Shown: positions 26,832 through 39,861 of the stretch, piece by piece
Layout: each line of letters begins with the position of its first letter
How positions within the stretch are numbered: position 1 is the first letter of the stretch
Source of the DNA: Caprella mutica
Taxonomy: Eukaryota; Arthropoda; Malacostraca; Amphipoda; Caprellidae
Assembly: GCA_947561585.1 (NCBI GenBank)
Contig: CANNZV010002508.1
Location: 31,521-95,520, forward strand
Direction of reading: 5' to 3'
DNA: 64,000 bases
The notes under the pieces: generated by a model
What the model was told of the DNA's origin: nothing
The model's input: only the letters and a program-made list of their open reading frames with translations
The model's database searches: none
Position numbers and translations under genes: made by a program

Positions 26832-27503
26832 CAGGGTGTCCGCTCTGTAGCCGATTTAAAAGGGTTGTAATTTGTAAACTATTATGACTAAAAGACTGAA
26901 ATAAGTTTCATTTAAATGAGGAGAATCTCAAATTTTATTAAATATCATTCATACATAAAGAGGATTATAGGCACATCTATGAACCTTTTGTTTCATTAGC
27001 GGGTTTTTATCCCAGGAAAGGCACAATTAACAGTGGAATAGAGAAATTAATCTTTATGAATATTTTTGAAAACTGATCCGTGATGACTATAATTGATTGA
27101 TTTCAGGCAAGATATGGAACACTATTATGTGTAATAATAGTTACATGAAATTACTTATGGTGATATATCCACGGTACAGTTTATAATTCAGGCCACGAAA
27201 AAAGAGCAAAATAAATAAAGAAAACAATTGTTCATTATATCTTGACATGTCATGTGACACATTTATTTCACATCTTTTTCAATGAAATACCATCAAGAAC
27301 CCATGCGAGTTTGCAGAATGTGATAAAAACAACGTTTTTCGTCTCGATAAGTTTATTGAGTCTGGTGGTGGTCACGTACAATGTAAATTTATAATGAAAT
27401 AAAACATGGTATTCTTAACTTTAAAGTGAAACCTATTTCAATCATCTATCAATAGTATTTCATATTACAACCCTTTTGGCTACTTTTTTTTGCGAACACC
27501 CTG
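26832..27503. mobile_element. Non-autonomous Tc1/mariner-type element, 0.67 kb
   Basis: The ends are CAGGGTGTCCGC and, inverted, CAGGGTGTTCGC, flanked by TA (26830-26831 and 27504-27505). The next inner block, AAAAGGGTTGTAAT, is also inverted at the right end. There is no transposase frame. Confidence 0.78.
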
Positions 27504-27531
27504 TATATATTTTATCTAGTTGTTTGTTATA

Positions 27532-29021
27532 CACTACCGGCCAAAAATCTGGGACAGTTCAGTATTTTTTAAATTTCTCCAGAACTATCAACAGGATTAT
27601 GACCAAACTTACCCATATTGTAACTACCTCTCATATTGATATTATGTATTAATTACAGTTCATTCTAAATGATAGACAAAAAGTGATGAGCATTTCCATT
27701 TTTATTTTGGAATTATAGTGGCCAAGACCGTGGGACAAAATAAAGAAAATTTGATATAACAGCCTTAAATCAAAAGAATGCAGAAGTTTGATGATGTTCA
27801 ATCAATATCTGGTAAACAACCCTTTATTTTCTATCACAAAAGCACACCTTCTACAGCAAGATTGAATGAGATCACGACATTCATCACGTAAAACTTTAGC
27901 CTAATCTTCTTGATGTTTCAGTCAAAAAATCATTAGTATTGACAGGGTTTCTGGTCCTCTCACGGTTCCACAAAATGGACCATAGGTTCTCATTAAGGTT
28001 TAGGTCCGGACATTGAGGAGGATAATCCAAAACATTCAAGTGTGCTCTTTCAAAAATTCCATTACATACTTAGCCTTGTGGCATGGTGCGTTATCCTGCA
28101 GGAAAATAGGGCTTTACACTCAGAATTTCGAAGTGTTAGGATGATATGATCTCTCGACGAGTTCCAGTATATAGTTCCATTAACTCTGGTGATTAGCCGG
28201 AACAGATCAGTCGTTCCATCCCGCAAAATCATTCCAACCGCCATTATGCTACCACACCGAACCTAACTGTTCTCTTAGTACATTGTTTATTTAACCATCC
28301 ACCAACAAACTATCTCAGAAATTCCTTCCCGTCAGATCTAAACACATTAAACTTACTTTCATCAGAGAAAAAACATTTCGTTACTGATCTTCTGTCCACA
28401 GCACATGATCTTGAGCAAAGCTTAATCTGTGTTTCTTGTTTCTGGCAGCTGTCTGAAAACTATCGTTCAGTGCCATATTTTTAATCAATCAATTTTGTCC
28501 ATGAGAAGTTATTCGAGGTTGGCTCTTTTTCCTAGGGGCTAAAATTTTCCCAGTATCCTTGGAACCCTTTAAAATTCTCCTGATGGCACTTTTCGACAGT
28601 TTCAAGTCATCAGCTATCTTCCGTATCGAGTGATTCTTTCTATGAAGTTTGATAATTGATTTTATGACAGAAGAATCAACTTCAGGTGTCATGTCGATGG
28701 TAGGACCGGTTGCAATAATTATACAGTAATGTAATTGACTTATTCTTAATTGTTGTACTTAGAACAATGGAAAAAAAGTCACTACACAGTCCAGAATAAA
28801 TTATATTCTTTGTTTTGTCCCACGGTTTTGGCCACTTTGATTTCAAAATAAAAATTGAAATTCTCATAACTTTTTTTCTGTCATTTACAATGAACTGTAA
28901 TTAGCACAGACAATCAATATAAGGGGTAGTTACAATATGTGTAAGTTTGGTCCGAATCTCTCTGAAACTTTGGGAGAAATTTGAAAAATGCTTAACTGTC
29001 CCAGAATTTTGGCCGGTAGTG
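27532..29021. mobile_element. Tc1-like transposon, 1.49 kb, long terminal inverted repeats
   Basis: Inverted ends CACTACCGGCCAAAA are flanked by TA (27530-27531 and 29022-29023). Inverted similarity continues for about 200 bp. It encloses a transposase gene on the minus strand whose motifs are still readable, making it the best preserved Tc1 copy in the window. Confidence 0.92.
27840..28692 (-). pseudogene. Tc1-family transposase, frame-broken
   Basis: Read on the minus strand from 28692. The N-terminal block is a paired-like helix-turn-helix (SIRKIADDLKLSKSAIRRIL) that would bind the terminal repeats. Further on, VMAVGMILRDG corresponds to the usual VMVWG block, LQDNAPCHKAK (around 28085) to the second catalytic Asp, and YPPQCPDLNLNENLW (around 28005) to the DLNPIENLW block with the third acidic residue. 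Full-length family members are about 340 aa. Here the blocks lie in different frames with stops between them, so the gene is inactive, but the loss looks recent. It lies wholly inside the 27532..29021 inverted repeats. Confidence 0.85.
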
Positions 29022-29023
29022 TA

Positions 29024-29595
29024 TTTCAGACAAATATTAAAGTTTTAGTAAAAGTAGAATTATGAACATAATAAAACATTAGAATTCTGGTGAATAACGT
29101 TTTTTCTTTCTACAGGTTTCCAGTCAGGACTGTAAGACAAGATAATTGATATTGAAACTAAGCATCAACTAGTGCTGGTGCTCGTGGTAAAGGGAAATAT
29201 CGCTCATTATCTTACAAAAACAAACTAAATATAAACTGCGTCCATCGCTTCATTGCAGATCACTATTTTGTGAATAATTTTAATAATATTGATTGTACAG
29301 TAGTGAAACTCTGGTCACAGGAAGATTGCTTCTATGTTAGTATCTTGCTGAAATATTTTTTGAATCTATGAGAAAATTGGAAAGTTATGAATGTTTATGT
29401 ATTTTGAAGGCATTTTAACTGTCCATCGCTTTATTGCAGCTCTGTGAAAAGGCCAAAAAATGGGCGATTAACTTCTACCGAGAGGGTAAAAATTGTAGCA
29501 GGTCCTGCAGAAGGTATGACTCTTCTATATTTAGCTTTATAAATCGGAAGGGTTAAGAGAACAATAGTTTCTTTTGTGGAAAATCCCAACAAAAA
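29024..29595. other. Unassigned DNA with a repeated 18-bp word
   Basis: The word GTCCATCGCTTYATTGCAG occurs at about 29239 and 29420 in the same orientation. No gene recognised. Confidence 0.4.
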
Positions 29596-30433
29596 CCCAA
29601 GGAGAGATGAGGGTACGAGAAAAAGAATTTCCCCTCGAAATATGCGAAAAATACGCAGGCAGGTCATAAGGCAGCTAAATGACACTAGTGCCTCCATTTT
29701 TGACAAGGCTGTCATTGGTCTTACGTCAAAAAAGTCCTGATGTAATGTCTCAAATGAAACGGTCAGGAATGCTCAATGGGGCTTAAGACCAGAGAATACG
29801 GCAATCAAGTCATGAGAGTCTCTCACTTGATGCCCAGAGATATGAGGAATGAAGCTGTAACCCTTCAAGCATGAGATTGTGCGAAGTAATTCAAGAAAAT
29901 CCTCTTTTGCCCACGAGATAATTGCAAACTATTAGGCCAAGGGAACAAGTACTCAAAAAAGAGGCAAGGTAGGATTGGATTTTTAGGTTTACACCCTCTG
30001 GTACTCGGAAAGGGCCAATTAACGTTTCACCAATGATGCCCGCTTGAAACATAAAGCCACAGCCTCCTTGTTGACGATGAATCCAGTGTGGATAAACAGC
30101 TCCAGTAGGATCCAAACTTTAACCCGTCCATCCATACAATCAAGGGTGGCTCTTTCCTCGTCTGTTAAAAGAACAAGTAAGAAGTTTGTTTTCATGTAAT
30201 TCTGTGTACATCTAATGCATTTTTCCGTTTGGGTCTTGTCTATAGGAGGCCTGGAAATGGGCTCCACATTCCTTGTCGTCTCATTTAAGACACTGTTTTG
30301 ACGAATAACCAATGACAGCCTTGTCGAAAATGGAGGCACTAGTGTTATTTGGCTGCCTTATAACCTGTCTGGGTAGTTTTCGCATATTTCGAGGGGAAAA
30401 AGCTTCTCCTCGTACCCTCATCTCTCCTTGGGA
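29596..30433. mobile_element. Degenerate Tc1/mariner-type element with 140-bp inverted repeats
   Basis: The arms 29596..29733 and 30297..30433 are inverted copies (about 85-90% alike by eye), starting CCCAAGGAGAGATGAGGGTA. The centre carries a transposase relic on the minus strand. The outer edges may lie a little further out and I could not define a target duplication. Confidence 0.65.
29891..30339 (-). pseudogene. Tc1/mariner-type transposase relic, two frames
   Basis: Two overlapping minus-strand frames (30339..30019 and 30115..29891) together resemble the middle of a Tc1-type transposase. The first has TDEERATLDCMDGRVKVW, like the FSDEKxFxLDGPDGxxYYW block. The second continues with HRQQGGCGFMFQAGI, like RQQGGGSVMVWGA. 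A frameshift separates them. The HTH and the SPDLNP regions are not found. It is a fragment of a family normally about 340 aa long. Confidence 0.65.
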
Positions 30434-30670
30434 TGGTGTCGGGATACGAATAATAATATGAAAGAACCAAGTTAATAATAATTTAATAATACTAAGCCTT
30501 TCAAAGTTACAGTTAACTGATTATAGTGACACATTTATGCACCCTTGTGTTCTCAAACACACTTGCGCATCTCATGACTGGAAAGAGCTCTGAAATACTC
30601 CTTGTATCTATCTAAACTAATTATACCCGTAGTGTGTTTATTTATTTATATATTTATTTATTCATTTATA

Positions 30671-31231
30671 CACTCGAGTATTTGCCCGTTAAAAATAACG
30701 GGTCTTCAATAGTAAATTATTACCCATTGTTAGGTTCTTTTTAGTGAATTAAAATAAAATTCATTTTCAGCATAAACTGATAGTTTTTTTCATAGATCAA
30801 TTACATATAAAAATCAAATTAAAACAGGGGAATTTAAATATCAAATCAATATATTCCCGTGTGTATTATAGTTACATTCTTCATGTTTAATACCCTTCGA
30901 GTAAAAGTGGACACCAAATACATAAATAAATAAATAAATAAATAAACACACGAGGGAAATTATTAGTATAGATTTATTTATTTATTTATTTGGTGTCCGC
31001 TTTTACACGACGGGTATTAAACATGAAGAATGTAACTATGATACGCACGGGAATATATTGTCTTGATATTCAAATTTCTCTGTTTTTATTCAATTTTTAA
31101 ATGTATTTTATCTACAAAATAAATTAGACTATGCAGAAAATATTATAATTTTAAATTTCAATTGAATTCATCAACGGGTAATATATTGGTATTGATGATG
31201 ACCCGTTATTTTTAACGGGAAAGTACACTAG
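30671..31231. mobile_element. Hairpin element with ATTT-repeat core, 0.56 kb
   Basis: The ends pair as CCCGTTAAAAATAACGGGTC with its complement at about 31200..31220. An inner pair starting at 30861 (TAGTTACATTCTTCATGTTT and its complement) closes on a (AAAT)n/(ATTT)n tract around 30925..30990. No coding frame. Confidence 0.7.
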
Positions 31232-34200
31232 TATTTGAATAAATGCTTATAATAAGAGTGTCTTACCATTTATCACCTTGGTTTTTGTCTAATCGTATGT
31301 AATTATGTGAAAAGGTAAAAGACATTAAAAGACAGCTTCTAAATCGTATTGAATTTTATTTTTCATGAGAACTGGTGCGCTCGCGTCAGTGTTTAGAATA
31401 CTCGGGTTAAGATACTACGTTAATGAAACCTGTCATATGTAGGAATTACAGGCATTGATAAGGCGGACTAGCTTTCATTCTATCTCATAACCTTCAACAC
31501 ACTGAGTATACATATATATTGATATATTGGTGGGTGTTAAAGTATATTGATCTGATTATGTATATTGATCTCATACTGAAATCAGAGATTTTTTTATCTC
31601 ACAAATTAATAAAACTGAAGCAAGCAAAAATTCTCATAATATGATAACTCGTAATCCGTAACTAAACCCATCAGCCTTTATACACAACATATCCTTGTAG
31701 ATTGTCCTCCCTACATCTTAAAACCTGATGAATTGAAGCTACACTGTACTGCGAGGAGACTCCACATCAAAGTACTACAATTGGGTTACTTGCTTTCCCT
31801 TCATACATCCCAACAAACTTCCTGACGACTACTTGTTTGTTGAGGTACCTGTAATCACTGAGATCGTGAGATTATGCTGAGTGAAGCTAGTTCTGGTGTA
31901 GCTGACTCTCGACATCTATTTCACTTTCAACTATCAAGTGGACACTAGGCTTAGGGCACTGTAACTAGTGATGTGCCATATCACCTCAAATAAGTAAGTG
32001 TCATCAAGGATTGAACACTTTAGTGGGGAGCGTAAATTTGTTCTGTTCCTTAATCTGATGTCAATAATGATGAACGGAATGAATAATATTTATCTTTATT
32101 TAAGTTGCAATAGTAAAATGAGAATCTTTCATTATTTCGTTTTAAATTAGATTGATACAAGCGCAAGAAATATAATCACTTCTTCATTGGCGCTTTTGAA
32201 CAGACTGTTGCCTAATTTTATATAATATGTGCGAAATACTGTTTATGAATATTTTCATAGCATAAAAGGTACATATTCGTTAGAGCACATATATTTTCCC
32301 AACCCTAATAATTATTTACAATTGATATACGAAAAACTAAGAATTTTATACATGTAAAATGAAATTAATAATGCTATGTCAGGTTCTGGAGCCTCTATAT
32401 ATTATTTATGATTTTTGGGAATCATGACTAAATTGTGCATTGACTGAAGTTTCAAAAGCACTGTATCATTACGAAATGGAAAAAATGAATAATGAAAAAA
32501 TTTAATGAAATTATAAAGTTAAATATATAAATATGTATGTACGTATTATATATTATCATCATAGCTTATACTTTATAAAAAGTACAAAGCTCACTCAGAT
32601 TGAATACTGTTATTAACTGAAGTGAAATTAATAATGTTATCACTTCCTACAAGGTATTTTCCAACCGTTGAATATACTATGTTAATATGATTTTATTCAA
32701 TATTGGCAAACAGTAATTTTCAAGATAGATAATTAAATATCGGACTATATGCCACAATACTTTCGAACGTTTCATATGAATTTATCCCCAATTCGCCAAT
32801 TTGTCTATTTTCATTTGTTGCAGAAAAGACTTATTGGCTTGTAATTCCACTATAAACATATTTTTATAGAATAAAATCCGTATCTATAATTAATAAGCAC
32901 GTTTTATTCAAGTTAGTATTTAGAGCACACTAAGGAGTATATACTTGGCTGGTGTTCTTCAAACAGAGAGTCTGTCTCAATTCCCTGATGACAATAATAA
33001 CGAGGCGTACTGAGAGGTAATTAGTGCAGTCGATGAATTGAATTAGAGATGCCAATCACGATCAAGTGTGTGCTAATGAATGTATTCACCTTGCAGCTAA
33101 TTTTGGACAAAATGAACACAATCAACAAACTATGTCCATGCTGTCCTCCTGTTTGAACTTTAGGCAAAGTTTCTATCGATAGAATAAGTCACTGGACGAT
33201 TTGGTAGAGAGGATTGTAACATTGAAGTTTAAAAAATTGAGCTCTTCTGGTTCCTATATCCGTCGAATATACAATTTATCTTTCAATATAATTTCTTATT
33301 CGTTATCATGGTATGAATGTGAATAATTAAACTATCTGGGTAATTCAAACTGGGGAAGTAAACTTACAATTAACCCACAAACACAGATAGATATAATGGA
33401 TTTAATTATTCAAGAGAATATATAGTTGACAAGTTTGCTGCAATAGTTACTTGATTATAGATTCAGACAGCATGTACGTAATAATTGTTCTAATAATAGA
33501 ACACATGAAGGTAAAAATAAAGGCTTTGACGGTTGATATGCAACACTTTTGAAAATATAGGAATTAAATTTCTTAGTGATTCTTCTAGTTTAATTAATTG
33601 AAATGTAATATTATAACTGAACTAGATTTACTGTTGTTGTAAGTTTTCTATTGTGATATTTTAAAAGTGCAAAAAGGTATTACAGTAAAAAATCATTTTA
33701 ACATATTTTGTTAATAAATTCAATTAATCCAATTAACAGAATATAATTATATCCAACATACTGATCAAATAATTACTTCATCATCAGAATGATATTTACC
33801 CGATATGAGTATAAACTTTAAAAAAAATTACAGGTGTTATTATATAATATTATATTCATACTAAAATATAGTTATAATATGCATGAATCCTAAATTTCAT
33901 ATCTTCAGTCCAAAACCTTTGACTAGCACTCAATCATTATATGTGATGAATGCTTTCTGAGTTGTTGTTCCTTCATGTAGATTACATTTTTGGATAACTT
34001 AATTAAGCAACGGAAACCGAAGATAAATATATTTTGAATGAATAAAATAAGCTAGATTAATAATTATTATTAATATTAAAAAGATAAAATATTTCAGAGT
34101 TTTCACTATTTGCATTAAAAATTTCATCCTTGAAATATCTTATTTGCATATTTATCTTTTAGGCATTAATATTAATTTTCACTCCGCATCAACATTTTAG

Positions 34201-35432
34201 AATAATCGAAACTTCTCCTACGTATTTACATTAGCATATAATTTAATTCAATATTTGGTAAACAGATAAGTGACAATTACATTTTATCATCCGAATCATC
34301 TTCTTTAATACCCACCAATATCTTAAATAATACATAGCTCCATATTTAGTACCATATAATGTTGGTATTTCATGCCAGACAAATAGTTTCTTGTTTTAGG
34401 TTTCCTGACGGAAAGGAAGATATTTCTGCTGCGTTTCTGAACTTTTTCCTTTAGAAGTTTCGTCGATGAAGCCACATATAAAAAAAAAAAATATATGGGG
34501 TATATACAGCACCTGCAACCATCAATCTCTCGAACTTTTTTTGATAAATGATGCATTGGAAAAGTATATTATATTATGCACCGTGTTATCCATTATACGC
34601 CAGATATGATTAATACAATATTTTAATGTGATTATATTCTAGTCTTTGATTGAATATCTTGATTGCATGTACTTCAATTAAGAAAAATACAAATCTTATT
34701 TCAAGAATTGTTAAACTATATAGAGTAATTTACTTGTTGTTAAATCAATATCTATGAGGTAAAAAGAAACGATCTAACAATCTATAAGAGAAAAGAACAT
34801 TTTATATTACTTGAAAGTTGTCAATAATAATTATTGAAATCTAATAAGAGTAAATGTACTATGTGCATTTTTCTTTCAAAGTCCCCACCCAAACTTCTAT
34901 ACATAAATTACCTTTATTATTTTGGAATTATTACCTTCTAAAAATTATGGAAGGTTATGTTTTAATCGAAATTCATTTATTTGAAATGTTATCATCATTG
35001 ATTAATGGTAATCTTTTTATTCCAATAATTGAAAAGTATTCAACCAAGTTGGCTATGATTTTGTGAGAAGATTGGATATTATCCAGGAAACAATTTGTTA
35101 GTTTTTGGGAGCGATCGCTTCGAATGTCATGGTCACGAAGAGGTTAAAATTCATTGAAGCGGTAGCGAAGGTACTTACTCAAATTTCACCCTATTATCGA
35201 CTCATTTAATTTATCGTAAAATATGTCTATGTTTCGTGCCATAGATGAAATATTCCTAAAATTTAATATTATGTATTTTGGAATAGTCGACGTTGAGCAA
35301 TTATTTAACTCATGGCGAGATAAAGTACAATCCAGAAATTGTAAGCAATTGATTCTATTGATAAATTGTTTGTTCTATCAAAATTATAATTTAGTAGCAC
35401 AAAATACTAGTATATTATGCTTTGGGGCATAA
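31232..35432. other. Long A+T-rich stretch, one dispersed repeat
   Basis: 31231..31420 is similar, with many differences, to 56985..57145 (shared words TTTGAATAAATGC, TTTTTCATGAGRACTGG), so it is a dispersed repeat. The remainder shows no gene, array or inverted pair. Open frames at 34323..34556 and 35223..35432 have no recognisable domain. Confidence 0.45.
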
Positions 35433-35552
35433 AACCCGGCTAAGAGTTGTTCAGGCAGGGAAATGTCCGGCTAAGAATAGTTCAGGCTGGGAATAGTCCT
35501 TGCAGGGATAAGTCCGGCGGGGAAAAGTTCTAGTGCCCATTAACATATGCTT
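35433..35552. repeat. Orphan foldback-type array ending in CTAGTGCCC
   Basis: Degenerate units containing CGGCTAAGARTAGTTCAGGC. The run ends AAAAGTTCTAGTGCCC, like the CTAGCACC end of other foldback-like elements. No inverted partner found. Confidence 0.55.
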
Positions 35553-36178
35553 ACTCAAGCTACAAAATATTTTCCTCTAGTAATGGATCTAGTAGTACGA
35601 TAAAATATTTATTCATAAATGTACAAATGTAGATAGACTTTTTATCTTATTTCACATGTAAAACAAAGTCAAGATCGTGTTTCTAATGTACAATTCAGAT
35701 AACATTAAAATATTCAGAGTTCAATTCACTTCTCAATTGCGTTCATTTCCTGCCTGCCTCTCTTAATTTTAGGTAATAAATCTAGCGCTACTCGTTAATT
35801 AGTAATTTGATATTACGTTTGTTCAAGATATTTCGTTATGTTAATCTAATACTCTCATTATATTACCTTTGTAATTTGATCGGAGGTAAACAACGAGAGA
35901 GCTGATAAAAAGAATACATTCCTCCAATTAGTGATTTCCCATTAAAAGGTAATACAAGTATATATAATTGGAGTTAATTATTAATGGAGAAAATTATAGA
36001 TAATTGTGTAGTTATCTATACATCAGTATAATAAATGTATACTACCGTCAGCAGCTTGTGGCAAGAAACCAACTATATTGGTTTGGCTACATTTAAAATA
36101 TATATAAATAATATATTATCAATCTACGTCGCTCTAATATATTACTTTTACTTTTTCAAGCAACTCATGAAAAGAACA
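35553..36178. other. A+T-rich DNA, nothing recognised
   Basis: No supported feature. Confidence 0.45.
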
Positions 36179-36260
36179 TTTGAATTAGTGACCGGACATT
36201 TCGTTACTGGACGTTTCGTACACGGATGTTTCGTTACCGGACGTTTCATTAACGGACGAT

Positions 36261-36764
36261 GGAGCAAGTAAAGATAAGGGAAAAGAAACGGACCAACTAA
36301 AGTTAACGGACCAGAATACATTTTTTAGTTTAAAAAAATATTTGCTTTAGTATTTTATAAAAATACAACCTTATAAATGATTATATTAATGGCTGCTTCA
36401 CATATCACCGATTTCCGTCCGGCACGTCACCGAGATTTTTTATCACTGCGAAGAGCCGGTACTGTGTGCATATGTCCGTTGAAATTAATGTAACTATATT
36501 TTTTTTCTCTGACACCGAATCACTGAGAGGAGAGTGACGGAGACGGACCGAGACGTGCCGGACGGATATCGGTGATGTGTGAAGCAGCCTTAATGGAGAA
36601 AAACTTCTGCTTAAATCCTTTAATGTGGTATCTATGATTCCAAAATTATGTTCTTATCTCAATTATTGGTCAAATATTTAATAATTTAACCAAGTAAAGT
36701 TAACAAACCAGAATTGAAGCAAGTAAACATTAACGGACCCTGGTCCCTCATCTTTACTTGCTCC
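36261..36764. mobile_element. Nested foldback-like element (unit AGTAAAGATAACGGACC)
   Basis: Inverted ends GGAGCAAGTAAAGAT. A perfect 8-bp duplication CGGACGAT flanks it (36253-36260 and 36765-36772), made from the host element's own repeat unit. Short tandem AAAGTTAACGGACCA units form the arms. A further MITE (36391..36589) lies within. Confidence 0.92.
36391..36589. mobile_element. MITE with GGCTGCTTCACA ends
   Basis: Inverted arms of about 37 bp begin GGCTGCTTCACAYATCACCG. The flanks are TTAAT on both sides (36386-36390 and 36590-36594). Moderately G+C-rich compared with its surroundings. No coding capacity; superfamily not assigned. Confidence 0.8.
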
Positions 36765-37291
36765 CGGACGATTCGTTACTAGGACGTTTCGTTACTAGGA
36801 CGTTTCGTTACTATGATGTTTCGTTACTAGGACGTTTCGTTACTAGGATGTTTCGTTACTAAATTTTTCGTTTTTTTTAAACCTTGAATTTTTTTTTATT
36901 TGTCATGGATTGCAGACTACAATATACCAAATTACCAATCCCATATATTTAAGAATTTATACTAATTTAATTTATATGGTTTAACATACATTTTATTCGT
37001 CTCCTAAGTATCTGGTAATATATCGATTTTAATGCGAGGAATTAAAATTAACAATCATCTCTTAATATCTTTGATTAGAAAAGTTGGAATTGAAAATATT
37101 GTGAATACTAAACTACATAGAAGTTAAATAACAATAAATCTATTTCATTTTTCCTCATAAGACCGAAAATGTGGGCCAGTCCAAGAACTCAGACATTGCT
37201 AACTGCGTACATTGGGAAATTCGTTTGTTTTTGATACTTCCCAAAAAATGTAAGGTTAGGGTAAAGATCCAATAACCAGAGGTTACGTGTT

Positions 37292-37457
37292 AAGGTACGT
37301 TTTTCATGCAGCGATTGTTTATTGCTATCATCGCCTACTGACCAGTTCAATGCTATTCCTATGGAACTGTTTTCTAACGAGCGATTATCGCCGAGCTATA
37401 ATTCAATGTATTCCTATTGCTATGACCGCAACAATCGCTGCATGCAAAACATACCTT
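37292..37457. mobile_element. Small MITE with AAGGTAYGTTTTKCATGC ends
   Basis: Inverted arms of about 27 bp enclose about 110 bp. Comparing with the paralogous element near 14430 shows an uninterrupted sequence there (GTTACAAGTTACAGAATG), so this is an insertion, probably with a TTA duplication (TTA/TTG now). That would fit PIF/Harbinger-type MITEs. The open frames here are shadows. Confidence 0.65.
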
Positions 37458-37893
37458 TGCCGAATGAAAATAACCCTATTAAAAAACATAAACCTCCGCA
37501 AATTTGCGAAGGTAATAAATATTTTCGATAATAAAAGTAAGGACTATATATTTTACTATTTCTAATTCCCATAAACTATTTTCTAATATGATCGAAAATC
37601 TCCGGTGATTTGGGGTTAAAAATTAAACAAAAAATTATAGGGTAGAAAAATGTAATACATATTTAAATATATATTCATAATGTATAGGATTGCTACAATT
37701 TGTAGCACATAACTCATTTCAAATTTAAAAAAGCGTTCGTCTGGAAACTAAAAAAAAATCGAAAAATTTCTGGTAACGAATCGTCCTAGTAACGAAACGT
37801 CCGGTAACGAAACGGCCCGGTACGAAACGTCCGGGTACGAAACGTCCGGGTACGAAATGTCTAGCAACGAAACGTTCTAGCACCTTTGAATTA

Positions 37894-39861
37894 GAATGCA
37901 AAGTTTACTTCATCTAATGCATATTGACACCTATAATAACTACACACGTGTATAATAATATAGAATGAGGATACAGTCACACACGTGTTTTAATAAAAAA
38001 GCAACTTTTGTTTTCTGCATGTATATGTACTTTTAATTGTAAAGAATAGCTTATAAAACAGCCGTAAAATATAAATTACATTTCATATTACTCTGTTTTT
38101 CATATTTTAGTCATCATTAATAATTTATTAAATTGAACATATATCAATTTAGTAAAATAATTGTTATAATAAAATTGACGGCCTATATACTCTAGCTATT
38201 TTTGTAATAGAAATTATTCATTGAAGAATATATATTGAGTGATTATATTTTTCTAAAATGGAAATTTTATTTTATTTTCAAATCTCTACATTTTACATGT
38301 ATATAAGGATAAGGGCAAAGATATTTATTGATGAATAACAAAAAAAAAATATATACATCAAGCCCTTATTTAGTAAATTTTTGGGCAAAATTGAATTCTA
38401 ATAATAATAAACCAGTTAAAATTAGTAAAGTTTATTTATAGAACTGAGAAAATAGTAAACTGTCAAAAATTAATTCCGGAAATAATTTTTTATTATAATT
38501 AAATTAAAATTAATTAAAATTAAGTTAAATTATTAATTTTAGTAATTGTCGTAGATTGGAGAATAAGTCATTTTAAGTGCACAAAGGTATTCTTTTCAAG
38601 CATTCTTATAGATATTATTGTGCATATTCGTTGGGGGAGAATTCTTTTATACAATTCATAATTATTCCGTTCCATGAACTATTCTATTGAGATTCAGCTG
38701 AAATGTGAATCCTTTCTGCAGTTCATATTCATGTAATAGACTCAAAAAGATGATTTTATATAGAATAATAAAAGTTAATTCTATATTTCAAGCTCGGTAT
38801 TTTTCTTTTGTTCTTCTAATGGATTAATCCATTATATTCATTTCAATAAGTTTCAATGTTCATTCAATATATGCAGTACTGGAAAAATTATTATGGATTT
38901 TACGAAATTGAAATTTTATTTACAAAAACATTAATTAAACAAATTTCGTTGAATGCAAATTGATTTAATTTAATACAGTGATACGTCTTGATTATTTATT
39001 TATACTTATAATCTCCACTGATGGATAACATAATTTTACAAGTTATGATGAATTACTACTATATTTCTTGATGAAATTTAATTATATTGTTTCTTTTGAT
39101 TTGTTGTAGAGGAGAACGCAATTATCTAACTATTCTAGGAACATTTTTGAAGTATTTATTGCCTTTGTTGCTTCATCTACCTTGCGGCAATAATTAAACA
39201 ATTACGACATTTTAGATCAATATATATTTTATAAATGTTATTTTAACGAGTGGAAAATAATAATTAATACAATTTTAATTAACATCAACGTTGTTGGCAA
39301 AGGAATTCAAACACGATGATGTTAATGATGGATATAATATAAATTACAATCATAATTTCTTTTATGTATAGATGATTTATTAATTGAATTGCAATAATGT
39401 ATGCATTTACATGTTTATTATTTAAAGTGTTATTACTTATTAGAGTACAATTAAAAATGAACAGTAAGAGACATCAGTGATGAGAACTTTATTGAATTTT
39501 TGTATAAGAAGGCATTCAATTTGAACTGAAGTGATATTTAAACTGTAAAGACTCAAATTCAACTTTAAAATAAAAAATCAAGCTATAATTAAGTAAAAAA
39601 AGTTCAAAGATCTGCGTGCTCTCTTACACGAACGACATTGAGACCAAGTCATACATCACTCACGTGTCATCACAGCTAAGTAACTGTCACTGTGACTGCT
39701 ACTCTTCTTCCAGTTCTGAAATTATAAAGTAACTTGTTTTAACAGACTCCATTGCAAGCACGTAAATCATATTAGTGTATATTTGGATGTGCTTTTTCTA
39801 TATACATAATAACGTATAATGAAACTAATTGATATTGCGCTGATGTAATAAGGCAGCTATA
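37894..39861. other. A+T-rich DNA with one dispersed repeat
   Basis: 38877..39016 is a direct relative of 40211..40340: both begin AGTACTGGAAAAATTATTATGG and both contain GTGATACGTCTTGAT. No gene recognised. Confidence 0.5.

Larger units (their letters stand above)
36188..37884. mobile_element. Foldback-like element (unit GGACGTTTCGTTACTA), 1.70 kb with three insertions
   Basis: It starts GTGACCGGACATTTCG and ends CGTTCTAGCACC. A perfect 9-bp duplication TTTGAATTA flanks it (36179-36187 and 37885-37893). The arms are 36188..36260 plus 36765..36870 on the left and 37765..37884 on the right. It is an inverted relative of 14015..14983. Its left arm is split by the 36261..36764 element, and its centre by the small hairpin at 37292..37457. 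Confidence 0.92.

Noticed and set aside
37287..37565. 92-codon frame on the plus strand
   Set aside because: It overlaps the small MITE at 37292..37457 and reads through both its arms.
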